Source of the DNA: Dastarcus helophoroides
Taxonomy: Eukaryota > Arthropoda > Insecta > Coleoptera > Bothrideridae
Reading direction: 5' to 3'
DNA: 64,000 nt
Assembly (NCBI GenBank): GCA_028583605.1
Contig: CM053330.1
Span: 25,623,233-25,687,232 of the forward strand
Made by a program: the position numbers and the translations under genes. Positions 1-12,931 of this stretch are shown here, piece after piece. Position 1 is the first letter of the stretch; each line of letters begins with the position of its first letter. A model generated the notes under the pieces. That model was not told the DNA's origin and did not search any database. It saw only the letters and a program-made list of their open reading frames with translations.

Positions 1-1139
1 TAAGAATTTTTCTTTGAATGTTACCTAATAGAAAATCAATAAACTATTTAAGGTAAAGGAATCCGCTGGTCTACCATCTGTTGTCCATTTTAAAATTTCC
101 TAGCGTTATCAGTTGTTGGTAACTGATGAATCTCGGCGAAATTTTCTCAATGTTTTAATTCGTTATCTAATTGTTGCATCGAACGAATCATCCTTTTTAA
201 AAGGGTTTGTGCTGCTCATTTTAAATTCACTGACCCCGCGCCACAGGACGTGGGTTTTCTAAGTTTCTGTGTCTACGAACTATCATTATACATTTGTTCC
301 ATCCACGCATACTATTTAAATTATATTTCTTCCTCAACGTACCTTTTCCGATATATAGTATTACGTACGATTCGTGTTAGATCTTACGATACAAATAACA
401 CATCTTCATGATTTCTTGAGATTGTAACATTTATTTCATGCAGTGCTGATCAATTTTTAATTGGGGTGGACGTTGTAGCGGTGGTAGAGAATCTTAATGA
501 CTACAAATCTTTTTTTTATAGCAACTCACACTATTTCTATTTTTATAAATGGGATTACTTTGGATGATCATTCATCATCATATGGTTAATAGGATCGTGT
601 TTTTTATTTAGTTAATAACTGAACCAGAGTTTTCCCTGACAGATTGATTTTTGCTTGAGGTTTGCTATATTTCAGAGTGTGCTGCTTTATAGGCATCTTG
701 CAAAACTTTTAGTAGTAGTTAATTTAAAAGAAAATTTTCTTTTAGTTTGGTTTTATTTAACACAAACAATTTCCAAGGCTTCTTGAAATTTTGAATGTAA
801 AGGAAACCTAAATCTGAACAAATTATTCACAGATGGTGGCCTGAAGTTTCATGCGAATTATTCCATACAAAAAAAAAAGACAAATGCGAGACAAAATATT
901 CTTGTCAAGGATTTTATTCGAAGGAAGGTTATTTCGATTTATTGATTTTATTTTTTGTTGATAAAATAAAAACTTTTTAATAATAAGAGTAAGTAATAAG
1001 AAAGGTTTAACCTGCAAATTCAAGTAGCATTTCAAATAGAAAATCAAAATCTTAGTAAGAAGACAACATTTTAAGAAGACATCGAAATTAACAACAACAA
1101 AAATCGAGTGTAAATTCAAAACTTAGAGAAAAGTGTTAA
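1..1139. other. AT-rich intergenic DNA, no gene seen
   Basis: No coding region with homology-like features, splice structure or recognisable domain was found on either strand. The open frames here are short and low in complexity. A small hairpin (ATCAGTT/AACTGAT) lies near 108-127. Confidence 0.5.
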
Positions 1140-2600
1140 AATGTCGATGAAGCCATAATTAAAAAACTCAAAATTTACAAAAAAAACTTATTCGAGATTA
1201 ATTTAGGAAGAAACAAATTGAAATTTCGAGTTTAAAGTCAAAATGTTAGGTAAAAATGTGAAAATTTTAAATCTAAGCTTTCGATTTTTACCAAAAGGAA
1301 CAAACTTCAAAAATAAACCCAATAGAAAATTATTCCCGAAATTTTGATAAAAAATTGACATTTGCATACTAGAGAAAAATCAAACAATAAATTAATTTTT
1401 TTTTAAATGTATATAATGTAAAAGCCAAATACCACTCATTCCGAAATTATTAAACATACAAACCTAAAATTTGCCATGTAGGCTCCTTATACGAGGGAGG
1501 CATCCCCTTAAAAGTTTTTTAATTTAACCTCTAAGTGGGTGAAAATATGTATCAAGTTTTATATGCAATGAAATAGTCTCTGAGTTGCATGCTTTTATAA
1601 AACTGTTGTATTTAAAATTGCCCATAGATATTAATATTGCAAAAATTTTCTTTATCAGTACCAAATTGTCTCCGAAGTATATTCAAGTTCAAGAATGCCA
1701 AGAGCCGGATCTGGCTTCGTATCCTAGGCTCCGTTCCAACATGTCTCCAAATTTACAAATGCGTGTCCCGTTAGAGATGTGAGCCTCGAGGATTTTGTCC
1801 CCCTTTCCGCCCTTTCGCGTTAGGTGTAAATCACGATTTTGAAACCAAAAATTTTGAGATTCAAGCCGAAAATTAAAAAAAAATTAGAGAAAAAGTAAAA
1901 AAAGTAAAATTTTAAGATTCCTGCGAAAATTTTAGAAATTAATTTTTATACCTTTTGTAAATTAGTATTTTTTCACAATCTCAGCTTATTCAAAATGGCA
2001 AATTTAAACCTAAAATTACTTTTTTTTTAACATTCAAATTGAAATTTTGAGCATTGTTGTATATTTTTATAAATCAGGATTTTTTTAAAATCACAGCTAA
2101 TTCAAAATTTTGTGTTTAAAATTCAAAATTTCACATAACAACTTTTATTCTGAACTCAAATTTGAATATTTAATTTTAAATGCAAAATTTTGCGAAAATG
2201 ATAAAATTATCGAATCTAAGTCGAAGATTCGAGTAGGATAGACATTTTTTACAAAATTCTCGGATTTTTTTGAAAAAATTGCACTTTTTTCAGTTTCAAA
2301 TTTTAAATGGAAATTTTGTTTTTTTTTTATTTCGACTCGGAAATGTCGTTTTGAGACAAAATTCAATAATTTTATTAACAAATTCAACATTTTCTTTCTT
2401 TACTTCTTTTTTGAAATTTCGAGAAAAACGTTGTAACAGGTTTAAAGAGACTTCTAATTATTTTCATAAAATTTCGGGAAATAAGTAAGCTTTAGATTTT
2501 TTAATTTAAGCTTTCAACTGAGAATATTAAGTGTAATCTTGAAACTAAATATTTTTTTACATTGATTTTTCAAAATTAAAATTCCTTGGGAAAACCAAAA
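1140..2600. repeat. Degenerate AAATTTCGA-type short-period array, block 1
   Basis: This stretch is dominated by variants of AAATTTCGAG, AAAATTTTGAG and GTCAAAATTT repeated at short, irregular intervals, with long A and T runs. The same vocabulary recurs in many blocks of the window. Frames open here are by-products of the stop-poor A/T motif and are not taken as genes. No terminal repeats were found for this block. Confidence 0.6.
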
Positions 2601-3320
2601 GTGCACACCACGGGAATTTGTTTTACAATTTATAGTTAAATGTTTGCAGAAAAGCAAAAGGCAGAAACTTCGTCTTCAAGCTAAACACATAATAAAAGTC
2701 TACTTTTGTCTCAAAACTAATCATACCATAAAAATATCTTAGGCAAAACACGTTTCACAAAGAAATATTTCTCATCATATTGCAATTTCCATATCACCAG
2801 TTACAGTGAGATTTTATTTGGCAATAAGCATCTAATTTAATGAATTTATTGTAATAAGAATTTAAAGACAAAATTGTCAATTAAAAGTCAGTAGTAATTT
2901 ATGCAACTGTTATTTTTATGACAATTATACTACAGTACATTTTATTTCGGTATCTTATATTCATGGTTGTGTAGTTTTTAGATAGTTTTGGGCGATGACA
3001 GTTTTAAAGTAAATATGTTTGACGTCTTAGCTTTGACAAGTTGATCATCACTTCGTTATCATTTGAACAAAGAGCACAAAATAATTTCTATGAAATGAAA
3101 AGAAAAAATTTTTCGTTAAATTAATTTTTCTCGAAAATGAAAGCAAATTACGTCTTACCCTTTTACACTTTACTTAAAAACTTATAAGAACCCGAGATTC
3201 CTAAGTTTGATTTTTTTCTCATAAACTATATTTTCCTTTAATTAAATTAAACTATTTGACCAATCACTTCCAAAACCAATAGCGTTCTATTTTGAGAAAT
3301 TTCGAATCGATGGAAGCAAG
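2601..3320. other. Intergenic DNA, nothing recognised
   Basis: The base composition is less repetitive than the flanking arrays, but no exon, RNA gene or transposon terminus could be supported. Confidence 0.4.
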
Positions 3321-4560
3321 AATGGCAATTTTGAATATTTTCTACTTTAGTGAAAAAAATCAGAATCAAAAAAAAATTTTGAGGATTTTTTTTTAAATTT
3401 TACATTTTCATTTTTCGATTAAAATTTGAAATAAAAAAACAATTTGAAGTTTTGTTAAAATTCTTGGCAAAATAGAAAATTATTATATTATATTATTGAC
3501 TTGAACTTCGACTTTTTTCACGAATTTTTCTGTAAAATGACAACATCTCTGAATTAAGTCTAGCAGTTTAAAGGGAGAAAGTCGGAAATATTCTAAAAGA
3601 ATTAAAAACTGGGAAAAATTTTGTGAAGTCTTCTTTTAGTTACCTGTCTCTAAGTAGAGGTGGAAAATTGCAACAAATATGGCCTACAAATCCGTTCTCT
3701 CCTTTCTCGTAGGCGGAATAGCAGTTAACAGCTAATTAGAAATATATGGAGACGCAATATGCAGAAACTTTTTTCGTGATCCTTTGTTACAAATCCCGAG
3801 TTTGGTCCAGAAATATACAAATACCAGTATAGAAATACAAATACAAATATACAGTATAGAAATAGAATAAAAATTTTAAGAGTAAAAATTTGAAAGAAAA
3901 TAGTGAAATTTGGAAAAAAATGTATAACAGATCTCTGTATTATAAGATATAATCGATCAAGAACAATGCTAAAATGTCGACAAAATGGGAATTAAAAAGG
4001 TAGTACAAAATCAAAATTTCTAACCAAAGTCGAAATTTCGAAGTCTGAAATTCTTATTATCGTAAGAATTTTTTCACAATACAATATTTACATAAAAGAG
4101 ATAAGAATATGTATATCAAACAGAATGGTACATACGAAAGAAAAGTAAAAATTGAAATTGTAAACCCAAGTTTTGAGGAAAAAGAATTTCCGAAAATTTG
4201 AGATTTCTAGTGAAAAAATAAAATTTTTAAGTTTACGTTCTAAATTTTTTGAAAAAGTCTAAATTTCGAGAAAAAACCTAAATATATTAGAAAGAGAAGC
4301 AGAAGTTACACAAGACGGGTTCAAAATTCCCTTTTATAATTAAATTTCGAGTGTTCTCCCAAAATTTAAATTTTCCATCGAGTTTACAGTTTTAATTTTT
4401 ATTATTTTGCATTTTTTAAAATCAAAAATTCAAAAAAAAAGTCAATAAAATTTTGGGATTAAGAGCATGAAAAATTAAAAATTCAAAACGTTTTTCAAAA
4501 TTTGGAGAAAAATACGAAATTTCAAAATAAACCTCTAAATCTATTAAAATATATCTATCA
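3321..4560. repeat. Degenerate AAATTTCGA-type array, block 2
   Basis: It has the same A-rich AAAATTTCGAG / AAAGTC wording as block 1, interrupted around 3500-3850 by ordinary AT-rich sequence and a short (ATACAAAT)n-like patch near 3815-3865. Confidence 0.5.
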
Positions 4561-4590
4561 AAAATATCAATTAAATGTTTTATAATGAAA

Positions 4591-4680
4591 TAACGACGTT
4601 GCTATGCAACCCATAATACAAGAATGAAAATTACTCCCTACTAGTAACTAGTGCAACCTTAGTTGCATCGTACGCACCCT
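4591..4680. repeat. Dispersed repeat with GTTGCTATGCAACCCATAATACAAG core
   Basis: The core GTTGCTATGCAACC followed by CATAATACAAG recurs with changes near 36008-36034 and 59748-59775, and a weaker version occurs near 17518. The first part is a small hairpin (GTTGC/GCAAC). Two of the other copies lie within about 330 bp of hammerhead motifs, so this may be part of the same retroelement family. That link is inference. Confidence 0.45.
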
Positions 4681-5299
4681 TGTAATATCTATCAAATTTT
4701 TGAGTTGGAAAAGATTAATTTCTTTTTAAATATACAATTTTTTGTAGGTTGAACCACAAGCTCAACTTTCCTATTAACAAATAAGGGATGATTTATAAAC
4801 AATTTTCAACTAATTTTAAATATGCAGCTACATATTACGAGCTGGTTATCGATATTGACAACAAATGCATAAACAAAATAAATCGAAAATCTGTAACATA
4901 GTTGAAATTTGAAATAAAAGGCTTGAATATTTGTGATTGCAGGAAAATTATTATTTATTATTTTTAATAGCTGTTTTTTTCATTTTATTCTGTCTCTTAC
5001 GAAATTTACAAGAGGCAACATTTATCTCCTGTATCTCTGCAGTTTCGAAATGTCTGCTACAAATTTAAATGGCAAGTTTAATTACATAGATAAAAATGCG
5101 ACAAACAAACTTAGATAAAAAAAAAATTATATTAAAATAAAAAATATATTGTGATATTCCTATATCAGTGATAACAGTTAGATATTCTCCGAAAATCTAG
5201 ACTAACAATTTCATTTAAAAAACTTCGGCGGAATTTCAGCAAAGAAGTGGTAAACTTGTTACTACAACTACAAATATATTGAGAAAATTACTTTATTTA

Positions 5300-6370
5300 C
5301 GATACTTCGGACCTGACAAAGCCCAGAAAGCATAAACATGGTATTTCATTAAAGAAAGGTCATATCTCAAATTTCATTAAAGAAACCTCAAACTTGATAT
5401 TCCACTAAGAACCCTCAGACCTTTGCTTTAGTTGAAACTTCATACTTGACATTTTACCAACAACAATTTCTACTTATATTTTACAAATAAAACCAAACAT
5501 TTTATACTATAATTTATTAAACACATTATGGAATCAGTAATTTATTAAGTTTGATATTTTTCAAAAACAGTCCCAAACTCAATATTTTATTAAAGACATT
5601 TAGGCTTTATTCTAAGGTCATCGATGTTCAACTTTGGATATTTCATGAAAGAAATTTTAGCAAAAAATATCATCTTTGATGTTTCCAAATAAAGTGTAGA
5701 GTAAGTATAGACATTTCACCAAAAAACATTATTTTATATTTTACCAAAAAATCTCATAGCCAATAAAAGAAGAATAAAAAACTTTCACATTAAAAAATGT
5801 GGTTTGCTTATCAAATATTGAGTAAAGATCTCTTTGGTAAAATACCTCTTAGGGCAGGGGTTCCCAACCTCGTGCCCGCGGGCTCCATGGCGCCCGCGGA
5901 ACGATTCGTATGTGCCCGCCACTATTCGACATAGACAGAATTTTTTCATAAACATTAATTAAAAATGTGAATTACTTTTATTTATATTGGGTGAGACATC
6001 AAGGAAATGTCATTTTCTTACTAAGATATCAAGGTTGAAGTTTTTGTGAGATGTCCAGTTAGGGTTTCATTGGTGAAACATAGGGTACGAGATTTCTTCA
6101 GTAAAATGTGAAATTTAAAGATTTCTTGGTAAAATGTCAAGTCTGGGGTTTCTTTGCTGAGAAGTCAAGTCTGTCAAGCCCAAGAGTTTCTTTTGGAAAA
6201 AATACCTAATCTGAAGTTTCTTTTTTAAAGCTTTCTTTGATGAATTATTGAATGTAATTTTTCTTTAATGAAATCATAGTTTTAGTATGCTCAAACACGA
6301 GGCCTGAATATTCTTGAATGAAGTACAAAGACTGAGGTTTCTTTTTTGAAGCAATAACTTTAAAATGTCT
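5300..6370. repeat. Degenerate minisatellite with opposite polarity halves
   Basis: From about 5300 to 5830 a loose unit reading roughly CTCAAACTTGATATTTCATTAAAGAA recurs about every 35-45 bp. From about 5985 to 6350 the reverse complement recurs (TTTCTTTGGTGAAATGTCAAGTCTGGGG style). The two halves together form a large imperfect inverted repeat with a hAT-like terminus in the middle. No coding capacity was seen. Confidence 0.5.
5866..5935 (+). mobile_element. hAT-type terminus, single end
   Basis: The sequence CAGGGGTTCCCAACC followed by GC-rich CGTGCCCGCGG stands out from the AT-rich surroundings and matches the usual look of Charlie/Buster-type hAT ends. The matching opposite end and an 8-bp duplication were not found, so only a fragment is called. 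Confidence 0.5.
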
Positions 6371-8207
6371 TTCATGATAAACATATAGCAATTGCAAAGT
6401 TAGTTGTTACTTTATTTTAGATTTAGATTAGTGAGCCAGTGATATTCAAATTCTTGAAGGATTAAACTAAATCTTCCACATGAATATTTTAACATTAGAC
6501 GAATTAGGTAAGCTTGATTGCATGAAGGCTACTTAAAATGTCATCAACAGGTAAAACCACTTTTCAGTGTTTAACTTGATCTCAAGTACGGAACGTACTT
6601 TAAGCTATAAAAGGAAGGATTATTATGCGCTCTTCATAATCGAAGATAAGGCGTCTTGGGAATGTAATAATCTAATTGACTTAAGATCTGTAACGCGCTT
6701 TAACAAATTACGCAATGATAACATCTTCGTCTTGAGCTACCCGCAAGAGTAGTAAAAAGTTCACGACATTGTTGTTTACGTTTGTAGAGTTCAACAGAAC
6801 TGAACCGCACCAGTAAATGGCAAATGTGGCACTTCTTTTCCCACTTTATACTTCGACATTTTAAATTATTATGCAAGTATGTGTGACAAGTATTGATTGT
6901 ATTTCGTTGTTAGGCCACAACATTAGCGTGGGAGTTAAGATCCAGTATCTTGAAAGCCTTTGTTGGATTTTATGTGGTATTTCTGGCAACATAACACATG
7001 ATAGGAACTTAAATTATTTGAAAATTATTTCATTAATTTAAAAGCAGTTTCCACAGCGGGAGGACCACAGCGAATGACAGTAAAATTGTTACTAATTAAC
7101 TTGTTTAAAAATATATATGGACTTGAGTTTTTTTTTTGTCGATATGAATTGTCACAAATCTTCATTCAATAGGCTTTTGTTTGCTATAAGAGAAAGTAGT
7201 TTGAAACTGGTTCCCCTTAATTATTGTCAATATTAATGTACAAGTTATTTCTTAATCACATAGTTATCACTTAATTAGGCGAAGGTTATGCTTTATCTAT
7301 GACTACTAGAAGTAATATACAGAATTTTCTCTTAAATGAAATCAGCTTGCAAATTTAAATTTTACAGTTGTTTGAAAATTATAATTCGTAAAAATGAAAG
7401 AAATGAAAAAAAGTTCTGCGGGCGTTTATTGTCGTAGAAATCTCTATTATCCGCCTCTTTAAATTCCGAGATACGACCGCAGTACCGAAAGAAGCGTATC
7501 TGCATACAATTCGTTTAAACCGGAAATAGAATTAGAAAAATCAACTTCGTCACTGTCACAGTTACTGACGCGTTCTGACAGATTATTATGTTTTATTTGA
7601 ATATTAGAAATCTAGGAAAGTTTTTTCTCTGATTAGACGCGCGATTCCTCAATCCGACACGTTCACAAAATAATCTGCAGCAGTCAGTGAGGCGCATCTT
7701 CATTTCTAAAAAATGTCCAGTGAGAGTAATTCGAAGTGATTTTGTATAAAACAATATAAAGAAAAAAATTATGATCAGTTTTTGATAAAATGCAGAAGAT
7801 TTTTAATAAAAAAAACATAGAAAAAATATCTAGTTCCTTAATGCGGTGAAACTAAAATTGGTCGAGTGGTGAGCACGCACATAATTTTTATTTATTATGC
7901 TTCTACCTACAAAATGCGAACTCTGTTTCATTTTAACGAATTAAATACCACTAAAATCCACAAAATTGTATGAAAAAAATTGTCGATCTTTTAAATTAGA
8001 TAACATTCTGGTGCCTCTTTGGGAGCCAAAGCTGAATCTACTTACAAAAACCAAATAAGTCACGTTTAATGCATGTTTAAAACAACATTTCTTTAAAAAA
8101 TAAAGGAGGGAAAAGAAAGAAACATTTCGAATATTGAAAAAGAAGTATTAATCAACCAGCAGGTTGGTAACTTAAAAACTATAAGTTTGCTTAATGTGTA
8201 TTTCAAA
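6371..8207. other. Intergenic DNA, nothing recognised
   Basis: No exon or repeat family was identified. A stretch near 7420-7560 is stop-free on the minus strand but lacks a convincing splice acceptor or a recognisable domain, so it is not called. Confidence 0.4.
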
Positions 8208-9745
8208 TCTACATCTCTAATGTACCCAAATAAACCACAACTTAAGAATATTTAAACTTAAAATCAAATCTACATCTCAAATGTAACCAAATAATTAAAA
8301 GTTAAGAATATTTAAACTTAAAATTAAATTGTTATGGAAGGGAAAAATTCGTAAAGGTCAACCGACAACTTTGGGGGCTCATAACGTAACTGTAATCCCT
8401 GGATCAATTTGTTTGATGTATCTCAAATCTGCGTTTAAAAATTAACCAAATTAGTTGAGTTATTAAAATAAAAACTAAATTTTTATGGAACGAAGAGGGG
8501 CTTACAAAATTGGAAAAAAAGCGATCATTTTAGGGACTCTTAATTTAGAAACATTTTGCTTTAGATACCTCCAATCTACATTGCAAAAGTAACCAAATTA
8601 GCAACAACTTCAGAATATTTATTTAACTGAAAATTAAGTTCTTATGACACCAAGAGGCAAATGAAAAATTGGGAAAGGACAACCGGTAACTTTAGGTAGA
8701 AACTTAGAAACTGTAGGTACTAGATGTATCTCAAATTTGTGTCTCAAAATTAAAATTAATCACGACTCAATAATATTAAAATCAAAACGAAATTTATATG
8801 AAAAGGGATGCTTGGAAAATTGATAACAGACAACCAAACAATCTGGGGACTCGCAACTTAAAAACTGTAATGGTTAAACCATTTTGATAGATGTACCTCA
8901 AATCTGCATCTCAAAAGTCACCAAATTAGCCGTAACAGAATGTTTAACTCAAAATTCAATTTTTATGGAAGTGAGAGATGTATGAAAAATTGGGAAAGGA
9001 CAAGCGACAATTTAAGGGACTCATAACCGAGAAAGTGTAAGTGTTTAGTCAATTTGCCTCACGTATCTCAAATCTGCATCTCAAAATTAACAAAATTGGC
9101 TACAGCTTAAGAATATTTAAGTCAAAACTGGCTTCTTATAGCAGGAAGAGATGTTGGCAAAAGTGGGAAAAGACAATCCACCACTTTAGGGACTGTTAAC
9201 GTAGAATCTGCAACTACTAGGGCATTTTGATATCTTGAATCTGCGTCTCAAAAGTAACAAATTAGCCATGCTTAATAATATTTAAGTCAAAACTATTTTT
9301 TTATGAAAGGGAGAGACGTTTGCAAAATTGGGAAAGACAAGCAACCACTTTAGAGACTGGTAACTCAAAACCTATAACTGCTAGGCCATTTTGATGAACG
9401 TATCTCTAATCTACAATTCAAAAATAACAAAATTAGTCACAACTTGAGAATATTTAACTGAAAATTAAATTGTTATGTATGAACAATTGGTAAAGGAAAG
9501 GAACAACTTTATGGGCTCAAATCGAAAAAGTGTAAGTCCTTGGTCAATTTACTTAACGTATCTCAAAGCTGTGTCTCAAAATCAACAAAACCAGTCACAG
9601 TTTAATAATATTTGAGTAAAAACTAAATTTTTATGGAAGGGAGAGATTCTTGCAAAATTGGAAAAATCAATCGACTGCTTTAGAGGCTCGTAATTTAAAA
9701 ACCAATCTACTTCTCATGCCCCGAATCTACATCCCAAAATTAATC
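8208..9745. repeat. Tandem repeat with unit about 150-173 bp, nine or more copies
   Basis: A landmark phrase TTATGGAAGGGAGAGATG (with variants) starts near 8332, 8483, 8642, 8793, 8963, 9136, 9301, 9472 and 9631, giving spacings of 151-173 bp. Each unit also carries 'AAATTGGGAAAGGACAACC', 'ACTTTAGGGACTC', 'ATGTATCTCAAATCTGC' and 'AACCAAATTAG' type segments in the same order. A related fragment lies near 24545-24605. The unit length suits nucleosome-scale satellite DNA, but the divergence is high, so the array is old. Confidence 0.8.
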
Positions 9746-9790
9746 AAAATCAAAATAGTTATATCTAAGGATTATTATTAAATTTGTATT

Positions 9791-9982
9791 TTGGTGGAAC
9801 GGACTGGTTCTTGGTTATCTTCAAAAATTGAAACACAAATCTTGTCCCCTGAAACCAAGAAAGATTAAAAAACCTAACTAAGGTTACTCTAATACATTTC
9901 GATAGCCAAGGTGTCATCTTCAGAGAGACACTTTCTTGGTTTCAGATGACAAGATTTGTATTTCAATTATTGAATTTGTAGT
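9791..9982. mobile_element. Foldback MITE family 'GGTGGAACGGACTGGTCC', copy 1
   Basis: The copy starts with GGTGGAACGGACTGGTTCTTGG. It contains inverted arms built on ACAAATCTTGTCCCCTGAAA and ACCAAGAAAGATTAAAAAA, separated by a short spacer. Further copies lie at 24722-24842, 28278-28500 and 33298-33411. No coding capacity is present. Confidence 0.65.
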
Positions 9983-11454
9983 TTAATTGTTAGGGAATGG
10001 AGATATGTCCCTCAGACGTAGGTTCCGTTCCACAATTTTAGTTACAATTGCCGACCAATTTGAAGAATTTCGCTACCCAGCACCTCATATGTTTTGGAAT
10101 TTTAGCTAATTTAACTATTTTTCTTTTTCTTCTTAAAGAGTGTCAGATAAATTAATTATTAATATTAGGCATTAAACGAATCAGTTACGAGCCATTAAAA
10201 AATTCATCTACCTCTTGATATTAAACTATCAATTGAATATTCTCTCTTGGATCTTGAGGCTCGGAGATCTAGGAACCGTTAATAAAGAATCAATAATATA
10301 ATCAACTGAAGGCGTGTATTGAATTAAATCGGTTCGATTAGGAGCGTCTGGCTCAATTCATGTTTTCATAAACTAATCAATCACATACGCGTGTTGGAAA
10401 CATTCCAATTTAAGAACTAAATCAGTAGCATATCCCTGATTAGTAGCGTGGTAAAAAGTTACAATTTACAATTAAGTTGATTTGACTTTTTCCAGTGGAG
10501 GAACATAATAACTAATCAGCGGTGACTTTAAATACCTGAAGCAGTCTAAGAGGACTTTATTTAATCATGTACTGTAATTAAACTTAACATAATGTCTCGA
10601 CAATCGTTACATTCTTCGGCTGCGGCGAGAAAAGAGATTGTACACACATTGTAGTGTTAACAGAAGGTCGATTGTCTTTTAAACTCTTTTAAATTGTCTT
10701 AAAGCAGGTACGTATTAAATGAAATTGCCGGCTTGTGGCAGACGTACGATTCTAAAGAAATCGCGGTCGCGTTGAAGTTGAAACAACCATTTGCAATTTA
10801 ATTAGCTGGCAAACAATAAGTTCCAGTCTCGTAAAATTAACGCCGCACTTACTGATGGTTGTTGACGGCTGCTTTCAGACAAAAACCGTACAATATGCAT
10901 ATTGAGCAATTTACGAGATACAGGATCAATACATAATAAAGTTAAGGTGAGCCGGCGTCTGAGTGAGTACTTCAGGTAATAACAATTCCATTACGGTATG
11001 AAACAATGCGTCGTATTATCCCAGCATGCTGCCCGACGCTGGTGGTGCTTGAAGTTGATTTACGAAATTGTTCTTTGAAACCAACTCGAGATTAACATAA
11101 TCCCCAAGCCCCCAAAACTCATTGTATGGTGTTTTTGGGTTCCTTTCTGGCATTTAAGCGCAATATTTTTTGCTTTTATTGGCGTATTGTGCCCTTTTTA
11201 AATAGGGAGACTGATTTCTCCCAAAATTTTGACAAAGTCATAACTCAAATTTTTTCCCGAAATTTCAATTTTCACAAAATTTCGAGCAATTTTGAGTTAT
11301 TGTTAATGTTACATGGTTTATTTTTATAAATCTCGACTGTTTTATTATTTCTTAAAATTACGGTTTTAAACTAAGAATTTTTATTTTAATCGATAAAATT
11401 TTGCTTTCATTTTCAACATTTTGAGTTTCTCTATGTATATATTTTCATAATTAG
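9983..11454. other. Intergenic DNA, nothing recognised
   Basis: The base composition is mixed, with some less AT-rich patches near 10600-10900 and 11000-11060. No exon, domain or RNA gene could be supported. A conserved non-coding element is possible, but comparison with a related genome would be needed to say so. Confidence 0.4.
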
Positions 11455-12931
11455 TTTTCGAAATATGCACTTGAAGTAAGACGACAGGAAGAAGAACCAC
11501 AAACGAAATTCGAAATAGATGATACTTTAAAGAGAATGAAAAAGCTAAAAAACAGGAAATCACCTGGTATAGATAATATCCCAAATGAACTCCTCAAATA
11601 TGGCAGCAAGGAATTGGCTAAACATCTAACAACCCTATACTATTCAATAAAATACTTACTAACTCCAGACGAATGACACAACAGCATCACCATATCAGTC
11701 TTCAAAAAAAAAAAACTAAAAGATCCTGAAAACTACAGAGGTATAAGCTTACTCTGTACAGCCATGAAACTCTTTACCTCTATGATAAGGCTTAAACTAG
11801 AGAGACACATCGAAAGCAGAGATGAACAACAAGGATTCAGGAGAAATAGATCAACGACGAACGCCATATTCACATTAAGACAACTAAAGGAAAAATCTAT
11901 TGAGTACAACAAACCAGTACATTCCTGCTTCATAGATCTGACAAAAGCATTCCACAAAGTACAGCTGAAAGATGTGATGGACATATTAATAGCAAAAAAT
12001 GTACCAGCGGAGGTTGTCAATATAATTTATCAACTCAACGCCAAGAACAGGACAGTTATCAGGACCAATGACCAAACATTTCGAGAGATATCAACACCGG
12101 GAGGCATCAGACAAGGGGACAGCCTCAGCCCATTCCTATTCAACTTGATAATGGATTATATCATTGACAAAGTCACATTATTGAATCTGGGATATAAACT
12201 ACAACATCGACGCTTCAGTATATGTTACGCTGATGACGCAACAAGAAGACGACCTCTAGAGACAGGTGTTCTGCTTCTACCAAACAGCTCAGAAATACCA
12301 CATGAACATTTCAATAGAGAAAACAAATACCATGACATATTCTAAAGACCCGGTGCGATGCAGAATTGAAATTGATGGAAGCAGCATAGAACAAGTAATG
12401 AATTTTAAATATTTAGGAAGAGACGTGATGAGCCACCATGATCCAACACGAAAGCTAAGACCTCAAATAAACAAAACAGCTGTCTTAGCAGGAGGCCTGA
12501 GATATGTCGTGTGGAACAACAAATACATGCGAATGGATAGCAAGGTGAGAATATACAAGACATGCGTGCGACCTATACTGACGTCTGCAATTGAAACGAG
12601 AGCAGACACAAACAAAACCAAATTAATTCAGAAATGAAAAGACTGAGAGCAATCACCGGGAAAACACTTAGAGACAGAATTGGAAACGATGAGATCAGAA
12701 GAATATACGGAGTAGACGATGGGGCAGACAAAGAAAACGCCAATGGTATGACCACGAGAGAAGAATGGAAGAAGGGCCCTAGAGGACACGCCTGTAGAAC
12801 GTAGACCAACAGGAAGACCACCGAAGAGATGGAAAGACCCCTGGCAATCTACATCTCAAGAAAACCAGAATGCCTGAATTCGAAGGAAAACAGACCAATA
12901 GGTCTTCGAAAAGAAGAAGAAGAAGAAGAAA
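11455..12931 (+). mobile_element. RTE-like non-LTR retrotransposon fragment (reverse transcriptase)
   Basis: This is the reverse transcriptase part of a non-LTR retrotransposon, 5' truncated and broken. The translation, interrupted by stops and frame changes, shows the RT blocks in order. They are KNRKSPGIDNIPNELLKYG (near 11550-11610), NYRGISLL (11730-11760), QGFRRNRSTTNAIF (11830-11875), CFIDLTKAFHKV (11930-11960), GIRQGDSLSPFLFNLIMD (12100-12155) and CYADDA (12222-12240). The thumb continues in another frame (12266-12637). The 3' region encodes a GRPPKRWKD-type end near 12810-12840, and the element closes with a (GAA)n tail at 12905-12931. A microsatellite tail and these RT motifs fit RTE/Proto2-like elements. 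The clade is inference. An in-frame stop near 11680 and the frame breaks make it inactive. Confidence 0.85.

Noticed and set aside
122..141. CTGATGA followed by GCGAAA, hammerhead-like
   Set aside because: No stem II can pair between the two core parts, and no cleavage triplet is in place.
7420..7560. Stop-free minus-strand stretch as an exon
   Set aside because: No acceptor AG at its start and no recognisable domain; it may be chance.
8208..9745. CRISPR-like array
   Set aside because: Units are diverged and 150-173 bp long without unique spacers, in eukaryotic DNA.
11733..12020. Minus-strand frame over the reverse transcriptase
   Set aside because: It is a shadow of the RTE-like coding strand; the RT motifs are on the plus strand.
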